DNA of 64,000 nucleotides from CAZAZQ01 sp964489705 (lineage in GTDB: Bacteria > Zixibacteria > MSB-5A5 > GN15 > FEB-12): positions 62,001-126,000 of the forward strand of contig CAZAZQ010000008.1 of assembly GCA_964489705.1 (NCBI GenBank), given 5' to 3'. Numbering within the stretch: position 1 is the stretch's first letter; every line of letters starts with the position of its first letter. The translations under genes and the position numbers were made by a program. The notes below the pieces were generated by a model. That model did not search any database. It had not been told where the DNA came from and saw nothing but the letters and a program-made list of their open reading frames with translations. Positions 45,067 through 53,330 of the stretch are shown here, one piece after another.

Positions 45067-45399
45067 CTAAATGTTTTTCGCTTTTCTCTGGCGTATCAGC
45101 CGGAGCGCCCCGTAACCGGCGGCAAACAGCAATAACGTCGTCGGCTCCGGAACTTGGGGAGGGGTGGTCGGGTCATCGGGAGCAGCGGGGCGGTCATCAA
45201 CCGGGTAATAATTTCTATCCAGATGATAATTGTACCAATCGGGCATGTTTGAACCGGAATAGCCGTGGCTCGACCCGGTCGCGGGAGGGATGCCTAATCC
45301 GTAGACACTATCAAAGGTGACGGTCAGAACGAGGAGGAAGAGAACAAGTCCGAGAACCCACTTAAGCCAGTGTTTCTTCTCTCTCTGGTAGATTGTCAT
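45067..45399 (-). CDS. Small PEP-CTERM sorting-domain protein
   Basis: 110 residues. An N-terminal hydrophobic segment (residues 12-32) is followed by a short Gly/Tyr/Pro-rich body. The C-terminus is a PEP-CTERM tripartite signal: the VPEPTT motif, a hydrophobic helix (LLLFAAGYGALRL) and a basic tail (IRQRKAKNI). PEP-CTERM signals are recognised by exosortase in exopolysaccharide-producing bacteria. No exosortase is in the window. The body is very short for a cargo protein. Opposite strand to the phage genes. Confidence 0.75.
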   Translation of the reverse strand: MTIYQREKKHWLKWVLGLVLFLLVLTVTFDSVYGLGIPPATGSSHGYSGSNMPDWYNYHLDRNYYPVDDRPAAPDDPTTPPQVPEPTTLLLFAAGYGALRLIRQRKAKNI

Positions 45400-45650
45400 T
45401 TCTTCACCTTTCTCAAAACAGTAAACTCAGCAAAATGTACACTTTCTTGAAAAGCAAGAGCCGTGCCTAAGCGGCAGGGAAAGAGCACGTCCACTTAAGA
45501 TTGTGTCAGCCAATAGGTTGGGAAAAATCGACGTCCGCAAAACAGGCAAGAAAAAGCAATCAAAGGCGCAAATTTTTGCGCAAATAAACATGTCTTCCCG
45601 TGGTAAATGCCTTGCCGCTCTCCTGAGGGAAACTAAAGAGAGGAGGCAGC

Positions 45651-47141
45651 ATGAGCGCCAGTTTGGGCAGAATAACGGCACGGCTGATACAACCGGCAAT
45701 TCTTCCGGAGACCGCCGAGCTTATTGAATTAATAAACAAAAACATCAATCCTCCCACCCCTCTTCGTGCCGAGGAGGTCTACATCGGAGTGATGCGCTTG
45801 GTTTCCGACGAAGTCAATAGCTTCGGCGGGCGCTTTCCCGCCGAAGAGCATGAGCGCCTTGCCCGTCTGCTGGTCGATTCCCCGGTGTTGGCGGCTCACC
45901 GCAAAGACACCCTTCCTGTGGCTCGTACCTTCCACGCCGAGGTGGAACAACACGACGGAAAAAGCTGGGTGAAGAGCTATTTTTATTGGCTGAAGAACTC
46001 CGACGAGGCGGAAACCCTCAAGCGGAACATCGACGGCGGCATCTACAAGGAATGCTCCATCGGCTTCACCTTCCGATTTCCGGAATGCTCTCTCTGCGGG
46101 CAGGACATCCGTACCTGTCCCCATGAACCGCTGCGGAAATATCCCGTCGGCACCGGCGGGGAAGAGAAAATCGCATACTTCAATTACCGGCAGATAGAGC
46201 GGGTTTTGGAAACATCGCTCGTCTACCGGGGCGCCAACCCGGACACGTCCATCCGGCGTATCCTTTCTTTTGCCCGCCACTTGTCTCCCGAGCCCATCCT
46301 GCAGACGCCGCCGGAAAACACTCTCCAGCCGGATGCGGAATATCTCGTCGTTCCCTACTACGACGCCCTGCCGGTCATACTTACGTTCCACCGAGGGAGC
46401 GTCTCCCTTCGGCGAATGAACGGCGAATCACTGTCCTCCGATATAGGCAGCCGTTTTTCCGCTCCTCTTACCGCCATGCCGGTACATGCGTACGGACATC
46501 TGGTCGGTTACCGCGGGAAAGAGCGTTGCTCGCTGGCTCAACTGGAGCGCTATCTTGCCGGAGAAAGCAGCTCGGTCACCCGTTTGGAAGCGAAGCTCTT
46601 TCCTCCGTCGGGGATATTGGTGACAAAAGACACCCGTACGCCGCCGCCGTATCGGATGCGTCTCATCCGTCATCGCATCGTCGCGGGAAAATCCCTTCCT
46701 GCCGCAGCGCGGACTCTCGCTACCCGCCGGGGAGTCCGCTACTGGCGTCTCGGCAGCGACCCTCTTACCTCGCCGGGACATCGGTATATGCTTCCGTCTG
46801 AGCCTGTAGAGAGAAAGCCTCGCTACCGCTTGACATACCCTCCTCACAGCGCTCACGCCTTCCTCTCTTTCAACGACGGGGAAAGAGACATGACTCTCCT
46901 CATCCGGCAGTTCCACCTCCCCCGCCTGATGAAAGGGGGCAGGTTTATCGCAGATGTGGTTGAAAAGACTCCTTCCGGTGCTGCCCGTGGAGCGTTGAAC
47001 GGTGTCGTTACCTCCTTTACCCGGCAGGATGAAGGGAGGATCCTGACCCTTACCGGCGCGTTATCGGGGACATTTCATCTCCAGCCGGTCAAGCTCGACG
47101 ACCGCACCCGGTATTTGTTTTACCGGCGGAAAGATGGATAA
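45651..47141 (+). CDS. Probable phage capsid maturation protease/prohead protein
   Basis: 496 residues. Residues about 45-160 contain RLARLLVDSPVLAAHRKDT, then VARTFHAEVEQHDGKSWVKS, YFYWLKNSDEAETLKRNIDG and GIYKECSIGFTFRFPECSLC (separate stretches) with GQDIRTCPHEP. These match phage head maturation proteases, which often carry this CxxC...CPH metal-binding-like segment. The His of VARTFHAEV and the Ser of ECSIGF are candidate catalytic residues. The long C-terminal part (170-496) is unassigned and unusually large, perhaps a scaffold. A strong GAGAGGAGG site precedes the ATG. First gene of the main head cassette. Confidence 0.65.
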   Translation: MSASLGRITARLIQPAILPETAELIELINKNINPPTPLRAEEVYIGVMRLVSDEVNSFGGRFPAEEHERLARLLVDSPVLAAHRKDTLPVARTFHAEVEQHDGKSWVKSYFYWLKNSDEAETLKRNIDGGIYKECSIGFTFRFPECSLCGQDIRTCPHEPLRKYPVGTGGEEKIAYFNYRQIERVLETSLVYRGANPDTSIRRILSFARHLSPEPILQTPPENTLQPDAEYLVVPYYDALPVILTFHRGSVSLRRMNGESLSSDIGSRFSAPLTAMPVHAYGHLVGYRGKERCSLAQLERYLAGESSSVTRLEAKLFPPSGILVTKDTRTPPPYRMRLIRHRIVAGKSLPAAARTLATRRGVRYWRLGSDPLTSPGHRYMLPSEPVERKPRYRLTYPPHSAHAFLSFNDGERDMTLLIRQFHLPRLMKGGRFIADVVEKTPSGAARGALNGVVTSFTRQDEGRILTLTGALSGTFHLQPVKLDDRTRYLFYRRKDG

Positions 47142-47187
47142 CGATATGCCTCTGCCCGCCTTTTCGTGTCTGTCGGGTGCACTCGGG

Positions 47188-47895
47188 TCAATTCATATCG
47201 GTCAGGCTCAAGGTCCGGCGCAGCGCTCCGCCGCGAAGAGTGAGTTTCACCAAGCCGCGGTCGGGGGAATAGTATTCGGAGACCTGAACCAGGGGAATCG
47301 TGTCGCCCGACGCCACGAAGAGCTCGGTATCGAAGCGATAGGTGGCAAAAGAGCCGGCGGGAAGCAGAACCGTGACGGTGTCGACCAAGTGCTTTTCGAA
47401 AAAGAAACCGAAATAGGAATAGTAAAACAGATACGCGATATCCCCGTCGCCGTCGTTAAAGAACGGTGTGAAGCCGCTCCACTCCGGTTGCGAGGACAAC
47501 GAGCGCGGCATGACCACGACCGGTTCGGAAAAGTAAATCAAGGAATCGTTTCCGTCAATTTTGCGCCAGTAGCCGGTTTGGATGACCGCTTCGTCGGTCA
47601 ACTTGAGATTGAGAATCGCCTGGCTGTCGCTGCGGACAATCCAGTCGTTCCCTCCTCCCGACAGAGTGATGGTCTTCACCGAAGTGGTGACCGTAACATG
47701 GTAGGCGGAGTCAATGGTGATGACCGAATCGACCTGCAGATAGCTCAGCGTCCGGTTGTCTTGCAACCCCAACAGCGCGGCGCCGTCAAGCTGTTCGAGA
47801 GGAGGGGTGAGCAGGGGGGTGTCCTCGCTGCAGCCGTGACCGAAGAACCCGGCAAACAACCCAATGATGACTATGAGTGTTATTCTCGTCCCCAT
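47188..47895 (-). CDS. Lipoprotein of unknown function interrupting the head cassette
   Basis: About 235 residues from ATG 47895 (the frame extends to 47934). The lipoprotein signal ends FFGHGCSEDTP. The body is beta-rich (TVTTSVKTITLSGGGNDWIV, LVDTVTVLLPAGSFATYRFD, PLVQVSEYYSPDRGLVKLTL), which resembles DUF-type surface lipoproteins of FCB bacteria. Opposite strand to the flanking phage genes and tail-to-tail with the protease gene, so probably a chromosomal gene or a cargo gene. Confidence 0.7.
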   Translation of the reverse strand: MGTRITLIVIIGLFAGFFGHGCSEDTPLLTPPLEQLDGAALLGLQDNRTLSYLQVDSVITIDSAYHVTVTTSVKTITLSGGGNDWIVRSDSQAILNLKLTDEAVIQTGYWRKIDGNDSLIYFSEPVVVMPRSLSSQPEWSGFTPFFNDGDGDIAYLFYYSYFGFFFEKHLVDTVTVLLPAGSFATYRFDTELFVASGDTIPLVQVSEYYSPDRGLVKLTLRGGALRRTLSLTDMN

Positions 47896-47957
47896 GTCTC
47901 CATGATAGGAAAAACAAAAACGGCAATTCAACAAAAAAATAAAAGAGGAATATCCCC

Positions 47958-48269
47958 ATGACCTCTCAACATGGAAACGGCGGTCTTCACCTCAGCGCTC
48001 CGGTGGTCAACCTGCTGACCCTTCTTTTGGGAATGGCGGCGGCGTATTTTTTGACCATCCAGTCGCTGAAGTTGGAGTTGGAAGCCAAAGCGGAGAGCGC
48101 CGTTGTGGAAGCGCTCGACAAAAAACTTGCCTCTTTTGAGGTGATTTTGAAAGAGGGCGTTATCAGTAGAGAACAATTTTTTCAATTCTCGAAAGATATC
48201 GAAGCCCGTTTGACCAGAATTGAACAATACTTAAAAGACCAATCGAGGGAAGACCTTGGAAAACCGTAA
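47958..48269 (+). CDS. Small membrane-anchored coiled-coil protein
   Basis: 103 residues. One membrane helix (PVVNLLTLLLGMAAAYFL) is followed by a long charged coiled coil (LELEAKAESAVVEALDKKLA, then IEARLTRIEQYLKD). This is the shape of small phage membrane proteins such as holin-associated or spanin-like proteins, but no family is certain. GAGGA precedes the ATG. Its stop overlaps the next gene by 14 bases, so the two are co-translated. Confidence 0.65.
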   Translation: MTSQHGNGGLHLSAPVVNLLTLLLGMAAAYFLTIQSLKLELEAKAESAVVEALDKKLASFEVILKEGVISREQFFQFSKDIEARLTRIEQYLKDQSREDLGKP

Positions 48270-48672
48270 CACTCATCATGCCTACCCGAAAGAGCTGGTC
48301 GAAGCTTTGACGGAGGACACTATGTCCCTGGTGGACTTCGACCGGCTGAAAGAATGGCTGAAACACTCAGCCCGTTTGGCGGAAGAGGTCGAACATCTGC
48401 GCACCGAGATGACAGTCTTGCGGCAGGACTACCTCCAGCGTATCGGCGGTATGGTCAAAGCGATTGCGGCAACGGAACGCCGCCCCGAATCGTGGGAAAG
48501 TGCTTTGGCATACCTGGAGGGGCTGCCCACCCTGTCGGCGGAGGAACTGATTGGCGCTTACCGGAAAGTGTCGGCACGTTTTCGCGATGCTTTCCCCGCC
48601 AGTTTCGGATTGCTCCGCGGGGACAGGCACCACGAGCGAAAGGCGCGGAAGGACCTCACCACCTTGACGTAA
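48256..48672 (+). CDS. Small helical protein of the head cassette
   Basis: 138 residues, predicted mostly helical (FDRLKEWLKHSARLAEEVEH, LRQDYLQRIGGMVKAIAATE). No motif recognised. It starts with TTG behind GAGGGAAG and overlaps the previous gene. The location between the protease and cement/capsid genes would fit a scaffold or minor head protein, but this is position only. Confidence 0.6.
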   Translation: MENRNTHHAYPKELVEALTEDTMSLVDFDRLKEWLKHSARLAEEVEHLRTEMTVLRQDYLQRIGGMVKAIAATERRPESWESALAYLEGLPTLSAEELIGAYRKVSARFRDAFPASFGLLRGDRHHERKARKDLTTLT

Positions 48673-48846
48673 TTCCCGGGGGATTTTCATCCCGACCGAG
48701 CATGGACTTGGTCGCTTTCATCAAACGGTCGGATGGCGTCGTTTTACGCCCTCACGGACAAAAGAAAAGCGTTCCTTCGTTCGGAACCACGGGGAGCACC
48801 GCCATCGGCCGAAAAAACAGCGTCACCCATTTTCAAAGGAGACAAT

Positions 48847-49266
48847 ATGACGGTTCGAGATCAAAATCTTGAAGCCCTTGCCCCCTTGTTGGCAACGTTT
48901 GAAATCAGCCAGACCGGCGGCGTCGACGATTTGAAGGACGCCAACATCGGTGAGCCGGTACAACTGACCGGCAACAACCAGGTCGGTCCCATCACCAACG
49001 GCGGACAACTCTTGGGGAAGCTGATTTCCCTGACCCTCACCGACAACGACGACGGCAAACGTTTGGCGACCGTCCAGGTTGGTGGGATTTGCCGTTTGGC
49101 AATCTCCGCCACCTACCCGCAAGTCGGCAACCGCGTGGTGGGCGGCACGGCCGGAACGGTCAAGCAAGCTCCCTCCGTCGCTTCGGATCCGGCTGGAGGG
49201 AACATCGCCCGCGGTACCGTCCTGGCTGTAAACGGTACCACCGATTGTGTCATTCTGCTCAATTAG
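48847..49266 (+). CDS. Probable phage head decoration (cement) protein
   Basis: 139 residues from the ATG with AAAGGAG 5 bases upstream; upstream frame lacks support. A small beta-rich protein with NIGEPVQLTGNNQVGPITNG, GKLISLTLTDNDDGKRLATV and a C-terminal GGNIARGTVLAVNGT. This pattern is like the small cement proteins encoded immediately before major capsid genes. It lies 12 bases before the capsid gene. Confidence 0.65.
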   Translation: MTVRDQNLEALAPLLATFEISQTGGVDDLKDANIGEPVQLTGNNQVGPITNGGQLLGKLISLTLTDNDDGKRLATVQVGGICRLAISATYPQVGNRVVGGTAGTVKQAPSVASDPAGGNIARGTVLAVNGTTDCVILLN

Positions 49267-49278
49267 AAAGGAACCCGT

Positions 49279-50379
49279 ATGGATTTCAATACGTTCTTAC
49301 ATTCCGCCGCTTTTGCCGGTTTGACGCGGCAGACGGACGACAAAATCTCCGGCTCACTCGACTTAAGTCGCACGGCGGCGATTGAAGTGAACAAAGAGCT
49401 TTACCTGGAAGCTGAGGCGCGCGGCTTGAGCCTTTCGGAGTTGCTCGAGCTGGACGAGTACGATCCTTCCCCGCCCGACAGCCCTCTCGACGCTTTTGAG
49501 CGCCAGTTGGCGTTGGCGGGAATTCGTTTTGGCGGGAAATCCCCCACCACCGTGGAGCAATTCTTCCAGCAAGCACCGGCGTTGATGCCGGAGTTCATGT
49601 TGCGGGAAATCAAGAAAGGGATGGCGATGCGTCCGGAGCTCAACCGCTTGGTAGCAAACACCACCACCGTCGCCAGCAACAGCTACACGCCCTTTTTCAT
49701 CGACACTTCCGACGACACGAAGTTCTCCCTGCGCCCCATCGGTGACGGTGCCGACATCCCGCAACTGCTGGTCACCGAACAGACCCATGCCGTCAAAGTC
49801 ACCGACTACGGTCTGGCGTTGAAGACTAGTTACAAGGCGCTCCGGTATCGCACCACTTCGCAATTCCGGGTGCTGCTGTGGTACATCGGCTTCAAAATCC
49901 AGACCGACAAAATCGGGATGCTGGTCGATACCATCATCAACGGTGACGGCAACGACAACGCCGCCTCCGTCGTCAACACCGCCGCCAGCGGAACGCTTAC
50001 CTACGACGACTTGATAACCCTCTGGTCGCAGTTCAGCCCTTTCGAGATGAACACCATCATCTGCCATGTCAATCGGATGAAAGACATCCTTACCCTCGAC
50101 GAATTCAAAGACCCGTTGGCAGGGTACCGTTTCCAACAAACCGGCGAGCTGTTCAATCCCTTGGGTGCTACCCTGGTGCGCTCCGACGAAGTCGACACCG
50201 ACCTCATCATTGGGTTAGACCATCGCTTTGCGGTCGAAGAAGTCATCACCCAACCGTTGATGGTGGAATACGACAAAGTCATCGAGCAGCGCTTTGAAGA
50301 AGCGGTCATCTCGGAATCGGTCACCTATGCCAAGGTCATCAAGGACGCCTCGGTGGTGCTGGATACCGTCTGGACGTAA
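49279..50379 (+). CDS. Phage major capsid protein (HK97-fold type)
   Basis: 366 residues. The N-terminal 110 residues look like a delta/scaffold domain (charged, helical), to be cleaved by the upstream protease. The rest has capsid features: IKKGMAMRPELNRLVANTTT, the E-loop-like FFIDTSDDTKFSLRPIGDG and DIPQLLVTEQTHAVKVTDYG. Further on are VDTIINGDGNDNAASVVNTA, the substrate-fold MNTIICHVNRMKDILTL and the terminal segment beginning LVRSDEVDTDLIIGLDHRFA. A GAAAGGA site precedes the ATG. A hairpin follows the stop. With portal and terminase it shows a capsid-assembly potential. Confidence 0.8.
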   Translation: MDFNTFLHSAAFAGLTRQTDDKISGSLDLSRTAAIEVNKELYLEAEARGLSLSELLELDEYDPSPPDSPLDAFERQLALAGIRFGGKSPTTVEQFFQQAPALMPEFMLREIKKGMAMRPELNRLVANTTTVASNSYTPFFIDTSDDTKFSLRPIGDGADIPQLLVTEQTHAVKVTDYGLALKTSYKALRYRTTSQFRVLLWYIGFKIQTDKIGMLVDTIINGDGNDNAASVVNTAASGTLTYDDLITLWSQFSPFEMNTIICHVNRMKDILTLDEFKDPLAGYRFQQTGELFNPLGATLVRSDEVDTDLIIGLDHRFAVEEVITQPLMVEYDKVIEQRFEEAVISESVTYAKVIKDASVVLDTVWT

Positions 50380-50386
50380 AGGAACC

Positions 50387-50412
50387 GAGGGGAGCTATAC
50401 GCTCCCCTCTTT
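50387..50412 (+). terminator. Hairpin after the major capsid gene
   Basis: GAGGGGAGC (50387-50395) pairs with GCTCCCCTC (50401-50409) around TATAC, then TTTC. With so short a T-run it is probably an attenuator or partial terminator that raises capsid mRNA over downstream genes. Confidence 0.55.
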
Positions 50413-50426
50413 CGAAGAGAGGAGAT

Positions 50427-51839
50427 ATGGAAAAGAAAATAACCGCAACAACCGGCAGCTTCGGTCTGGGACATCCTCCCGGCACCAAACTGTTCAAGGT
50501 TCCGTCGGGTGAGTACGCCGGACGCATGCTCGCTCTCATGCAGACCGCTGCCGCTGAGCTTGCGTATGCCTACGCCGACGCTCCGTACACCTCGTGGTCG
50601 TCACCGGTCACCATTGCCGCCGACAGCGCCGATCTCCCCTTCGACGGAGTCATGGACGGCGACGGAAACGTCCACCTTGTCTACTCCGAGCAGACCACCG
50701 AATACCTCGTCAGCCGCAAGTTAACGTTTACCGGCGGAGTCTGGAACGTCGGTTCGAAAGTGACCGTGTACAACGGCGGCATCTCCCGCTATCCGTCGCT
50801 GACGAGGGAAAGCGGCGGGACGTTGTGGGTGAGTTGGACTCGGGTCAACGGAAGTTTGCACTACGTTCACGCCAAGTCGTCCACCGACGGCGGCACGACC
50901 TGGGGCGGCGGCGCTTCCGACAGCGGCGAGCAGCTCACCAGCGGCGGCTCATCGGCATATTCGAAAATCCTCATCCGACAAACCAATGTGTCGGTCGTAT
51001 ACACCAACGGCGGCTTGAATCTTTCGCACCGTTCCCGACCGCTTTCCGGTGGGAGTTGGACGGCGGAAGAAACCATCGTCGACAGCACCGGTTTGGATTT
51101 CCACTTCGATGCCGCCTGCGCTTCCAACGGCATACTTGGGGTTGTCTTCGATGACGGAGAGCTGAAATATCGGGAGCATGACGGCACCTCGTGGGGGTCG
51201 CTCGTCACTCTCGATGCCGACGGCGGCGATTCTCCCCAACTGCTTTTCAACGATAGCGTCCCGGCGGTCGTCTACCTCTCATCGTTGGCGTCGGAGCAAA
51301 ACCTGTTCAAGTACACCACCCGCGAAAGCGGCAGTTTCTCCACCCCGGAGGAACTCGATTCCGCCGCCAAACAGTTCGACGCCGTTTTACTGTACCATGC
51401 CACCACGGCGACGTATGCCGACCTGACCACGGCTGCCGGAGACGCTTCCACCGCCGATGTTTACCATCCCGACAGCAATGCTCTGGCACGCGACAGCCAT
51501 GATGTCGTCTACCTTGGCATGGAACATCCTTTCCGTCATATCACGTGGCGCCTCTCCACCGCGGGAAGCGGCGGGACGGTGGTGTACAGCTATTGGGACG
51601 GCACCAACTGGCAGGCGTTCACTCCCGCCGGAGGGAATTACCACCTCGACGCTACCGAGAAGCAACTTCTCTTGTGGGAAGACGATGCTGCTCTCCCCAA
51701 TGACTGGCAGAAGAAAACCATCGACGGTAAGACGCTTTTCTGGGTGAAGGTGGAAGTCGACACCGCTTTCGGCACGGCGCCCGTCGGCAGCCGGATAACG
51801 GCTTGCACCAACCGAAAAGCCGTCAGCCTCAGGAGGTAA
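50427..51839 (+). CDS. Beta-propeller (BNR/sialidase-like) protein next to the capsid gene
   Basis: 470 residues, no signal peptide. Repeats of about 50 residues contain SxDGGxTW-type or related motifs (AKSSTDGGTTWGGG, EHDGTSWGSLVTL, SVVYTNGGLNLSHR), as in BNR/Asp-box propellers. The last third (YSYWDGTNWQAFTPAGGNYH, TLFWVKVEVDTAFG) is a separate beta domain seen in phage and surface proteins. A GAGGAG site precedes the ATG. It sits between the capsid and connector-like genes. A fibre or receptor-binding role is possible, and no catalytic residues are certain. Confidence 0.6.
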   Translation: MEKKITATTGSFGLGHPPGTKLFKVPSGEYAGRMLALMQTAAAELAYAYADAPYTSWSSPVTIAADSADLPFDGVMDGDGNVHLVYSEQTTEYLVSRKLTFTGGVWNVGSKVTVYNGGISRYPSLTRESGGTLWVSWTRVNGSLHYVHAKSSTDGGTTWGGGASDSGEQLTSGGSSAYSKILIRQTNVSVVYTNGGLNLSHRSRPLSGGSWTAEETIVDSTGLDFHFDAACASNGILGVVFDDGELKYREHDGTSWGSLVTLDADGGDSPQLLFNDSVPAVVYLSSLASEQNLFKYTTRESGSFSTPEELDSAAKQFDAVLLYHATTATYADLTTAAGDASTADVYHPDSNALARDSHDVVYLGMEHPFRHITWRLSTAGSGGTVVYSYWDGTNWQAFTPAGGNYHLDATEKQLLLWEDDAALPNDWQKKTIDGKTLFWVKVEVDTAFGTAPVGSRITACTNRKAVSLRR

Positions 51840-51842
51840 CGT

Positions 51843-52652
51843 ATGGCATATACGAATGTGGAGCTGCTCCGTCACACCCTGACGACCCCGGTACCCATCC
51901 AAGAGAAGGTCACCGACCAAGCGGTAATCTTGGGAAGCGACTACGTCACCTTTTTCAACGGACCCGTCGAGCATGCCTCCGTCACCGTCAAGTCGATACA
52001 GAGCACCTCGCCTGTTCGTACAACTCTCACCCTCACTCACCAGCGGACTTCGATTGTCGCTGCTCCGTTGGTGCGCGGGTCGGTTGTAGTAGCTTCGGAC
52101 AGCTCCCTTGGGAGTCTCTATACCGAGAATGTCGACTATATCGTTGACTATACCGAAGGCGATGTCCTCATCAAAGAGGGCGGCAGCCTCGCCCTCGGTC
52201 AAACGGTGACCGTCTGGTATGTCGCCTATATCACATACCAGGAGGGAAGCGATTACCTTCTTGACGCGACCAACGGCAGGCTCAAACGTACCGCCGGAGG
52301 CGATATTGCCGTCGGTGAGACCGTTTGGCTCGACTACCAACCGGTCTATGCGAGCATCGACGAGGAGCTGTTGACCAAGGCGGTAACGGAAGCCAACGGA
52401 CTCATCGAGCGCGAGGTCGACCCGGACGGGCAGTTCGGCGCCGATCCGACGCTGCAGGCAAGCGCCACCTACCGAGCCTTGGAAATCGTTTGCCATGCCG
52501 CTGCGGCGCGGGAACTTTCCAGCCTGCGAGGCGAAGACCGCACCGCTCTGGCGTGGATCCGGCTTGCCGAGAAGTATGCGGCACGCTCCGAGCGGTTGTT
52601 GCGCTCCTTCCGCGCTCCCTATGCCAACCCCAACGCCCCCACTCACGGATAA
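51843..52652 (+). CDS. Possible head-completion/connector protein with beta-rich N-terminus
   Basis: 269 residues. Residues 1-170 are beta-rich (YTNVELLRHTLTTPVPIQEK, VDYIVDYTEGDVLIKEGGS, YQEGSDYLLDATNGRLKRTA). Residues 175-260 form a helical bundle (IDEELLTKAVTEANGLIERE, ATYRALEIVCHAAAARELSS, LRGEDRTALAWIRLAEKYAA), similar in look to phage head-tail connector (gp6-like) proteins. It starts 3 bases after the propeller gene with a strong AGGAGG. Assignment rests on position and helix pattern. Confidence 0.5.
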   Translation: MAYTNVELLRHTLTTPVPIQEKVTDQAVILGSDYVTFFNGPVEHASVTVKSIQSTSPVRTTLTLTHQRTSIVAAPLVRGSVVVASDSSLGSLYTENVDYIVDYTEGDVLIKEGGSLALGQTVTVWYVAYITYQEGSDYLLDATNGRLKRTAGGDIAVGETVWLDYQPVYASIDEELLTKAVTEANGLIEREVDPDGQFGADPTLQASATYRALEIVCHAAAARELSSLRGEDRTALAWIRLAEKYAARSERLLRSFRAPYANPNAPTHG

Positions 52653-52667
52653 GAAGGAGGAAAAACG

Positions 52668-53039
52668 ATGTATCCTGCTTTGGCACAGGTCACCGCCCGA
52701 CGTTGTTGGTTTGTTCCCGGCTTTGTCGTCTGGGGATTGCCCTCGTGGGAGGAAGTCGATTGTCTGTTGCTCGAACAAGGGGAAGCAACGAAAACCATTC
52801 TGTTTGCTTCTTTCTCACTGGGGGACGCTACCCAGCACGTTGCCTTCGCCGACTTGACCGATCATCGCGGCAATCAGCTTCCGGCGAACATCGCCTCGCC
52901 ACGGGTGATCGTTCGTCCCCGCAGTGAAGAGACGGCATTTATCGTCGGGGAGGAGTCGAACAGTTCGTTCACGATCGCCCGACGTGCCGAGACGCCGTCG
53001 CCGGTCACGGTGGATTTGCTTATCGTTGAAATGGATTAG
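52668..53039 (+). CDS. Small protein of the head cassette
   Basis: 123 residues, beta-rich, no signal peptide (AFADLTDHRGNQLPANIASP; TIARRAETPSPVTVDLLIVE). Strong GGAGG before the ATG, 15 bases after the previous gene. Unrecognised. Size and position would suit a head-completion or stopper protein. Confidence 0.5.
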   Translation: MYPALAQVTARRCWFVPGFVVWGLPSWEEVDCLLLEQGEATKTILFASFSLGDATQHVAFADLTDHRGNQLPANIASPRVIVRPRSEETAFIVGEESNSSFTIARRAETPSPVTVDLLIVEMD

Positions 53040-53042
53040 AGT

Positions 53043-53330
53043 ATGACCGACCGAAAACCGGTTTCTCCGTCGTCACCGGAGGCACTGCGCCTGTTGGATG
53101 ATCTCATCCGGCGGTACTATCGCGAACTTTTGAAGAATCTAAGCGAGAACGTCAAATTGGGAGACTTTATCAAGATGATAGAACTACGACGCAAACTGGC
53201 TCCGGCGGATGCCGCGCAGAAAGAATTCTGGAAGATGTTGGAAAAAATCCGCCAGGAAGCGCTTACGGCAGGCGAAGAAAAACCATCCTCGGACAAACAG
53301 TCCCTCTCACCACGGAAGGGCAACACATGA
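53043..53330 (+). CDS. Small helical protein, unassigned
   Basis: 95 residues, almost all helical and charged (ALRLLDDLIRRYYRELLKNL; FWKMLEKIRQEALTAGEE). The general look is that of small terminase subunits or scaffold-like phage proteins, but no motif decides. Its stop overlaps the next start (ATGA), so the secreted protein downstream is translationally coupled to it. Confidence 0.5.
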   Translation: MTDRKPVSPSSPEALRLLDDLIRRYYRELLKNLSENVKLGDFIKMIELRRKLAPADAAQKEFWKMLEKIRQEALTAGEEKPSSDKQSLSPRKGNT

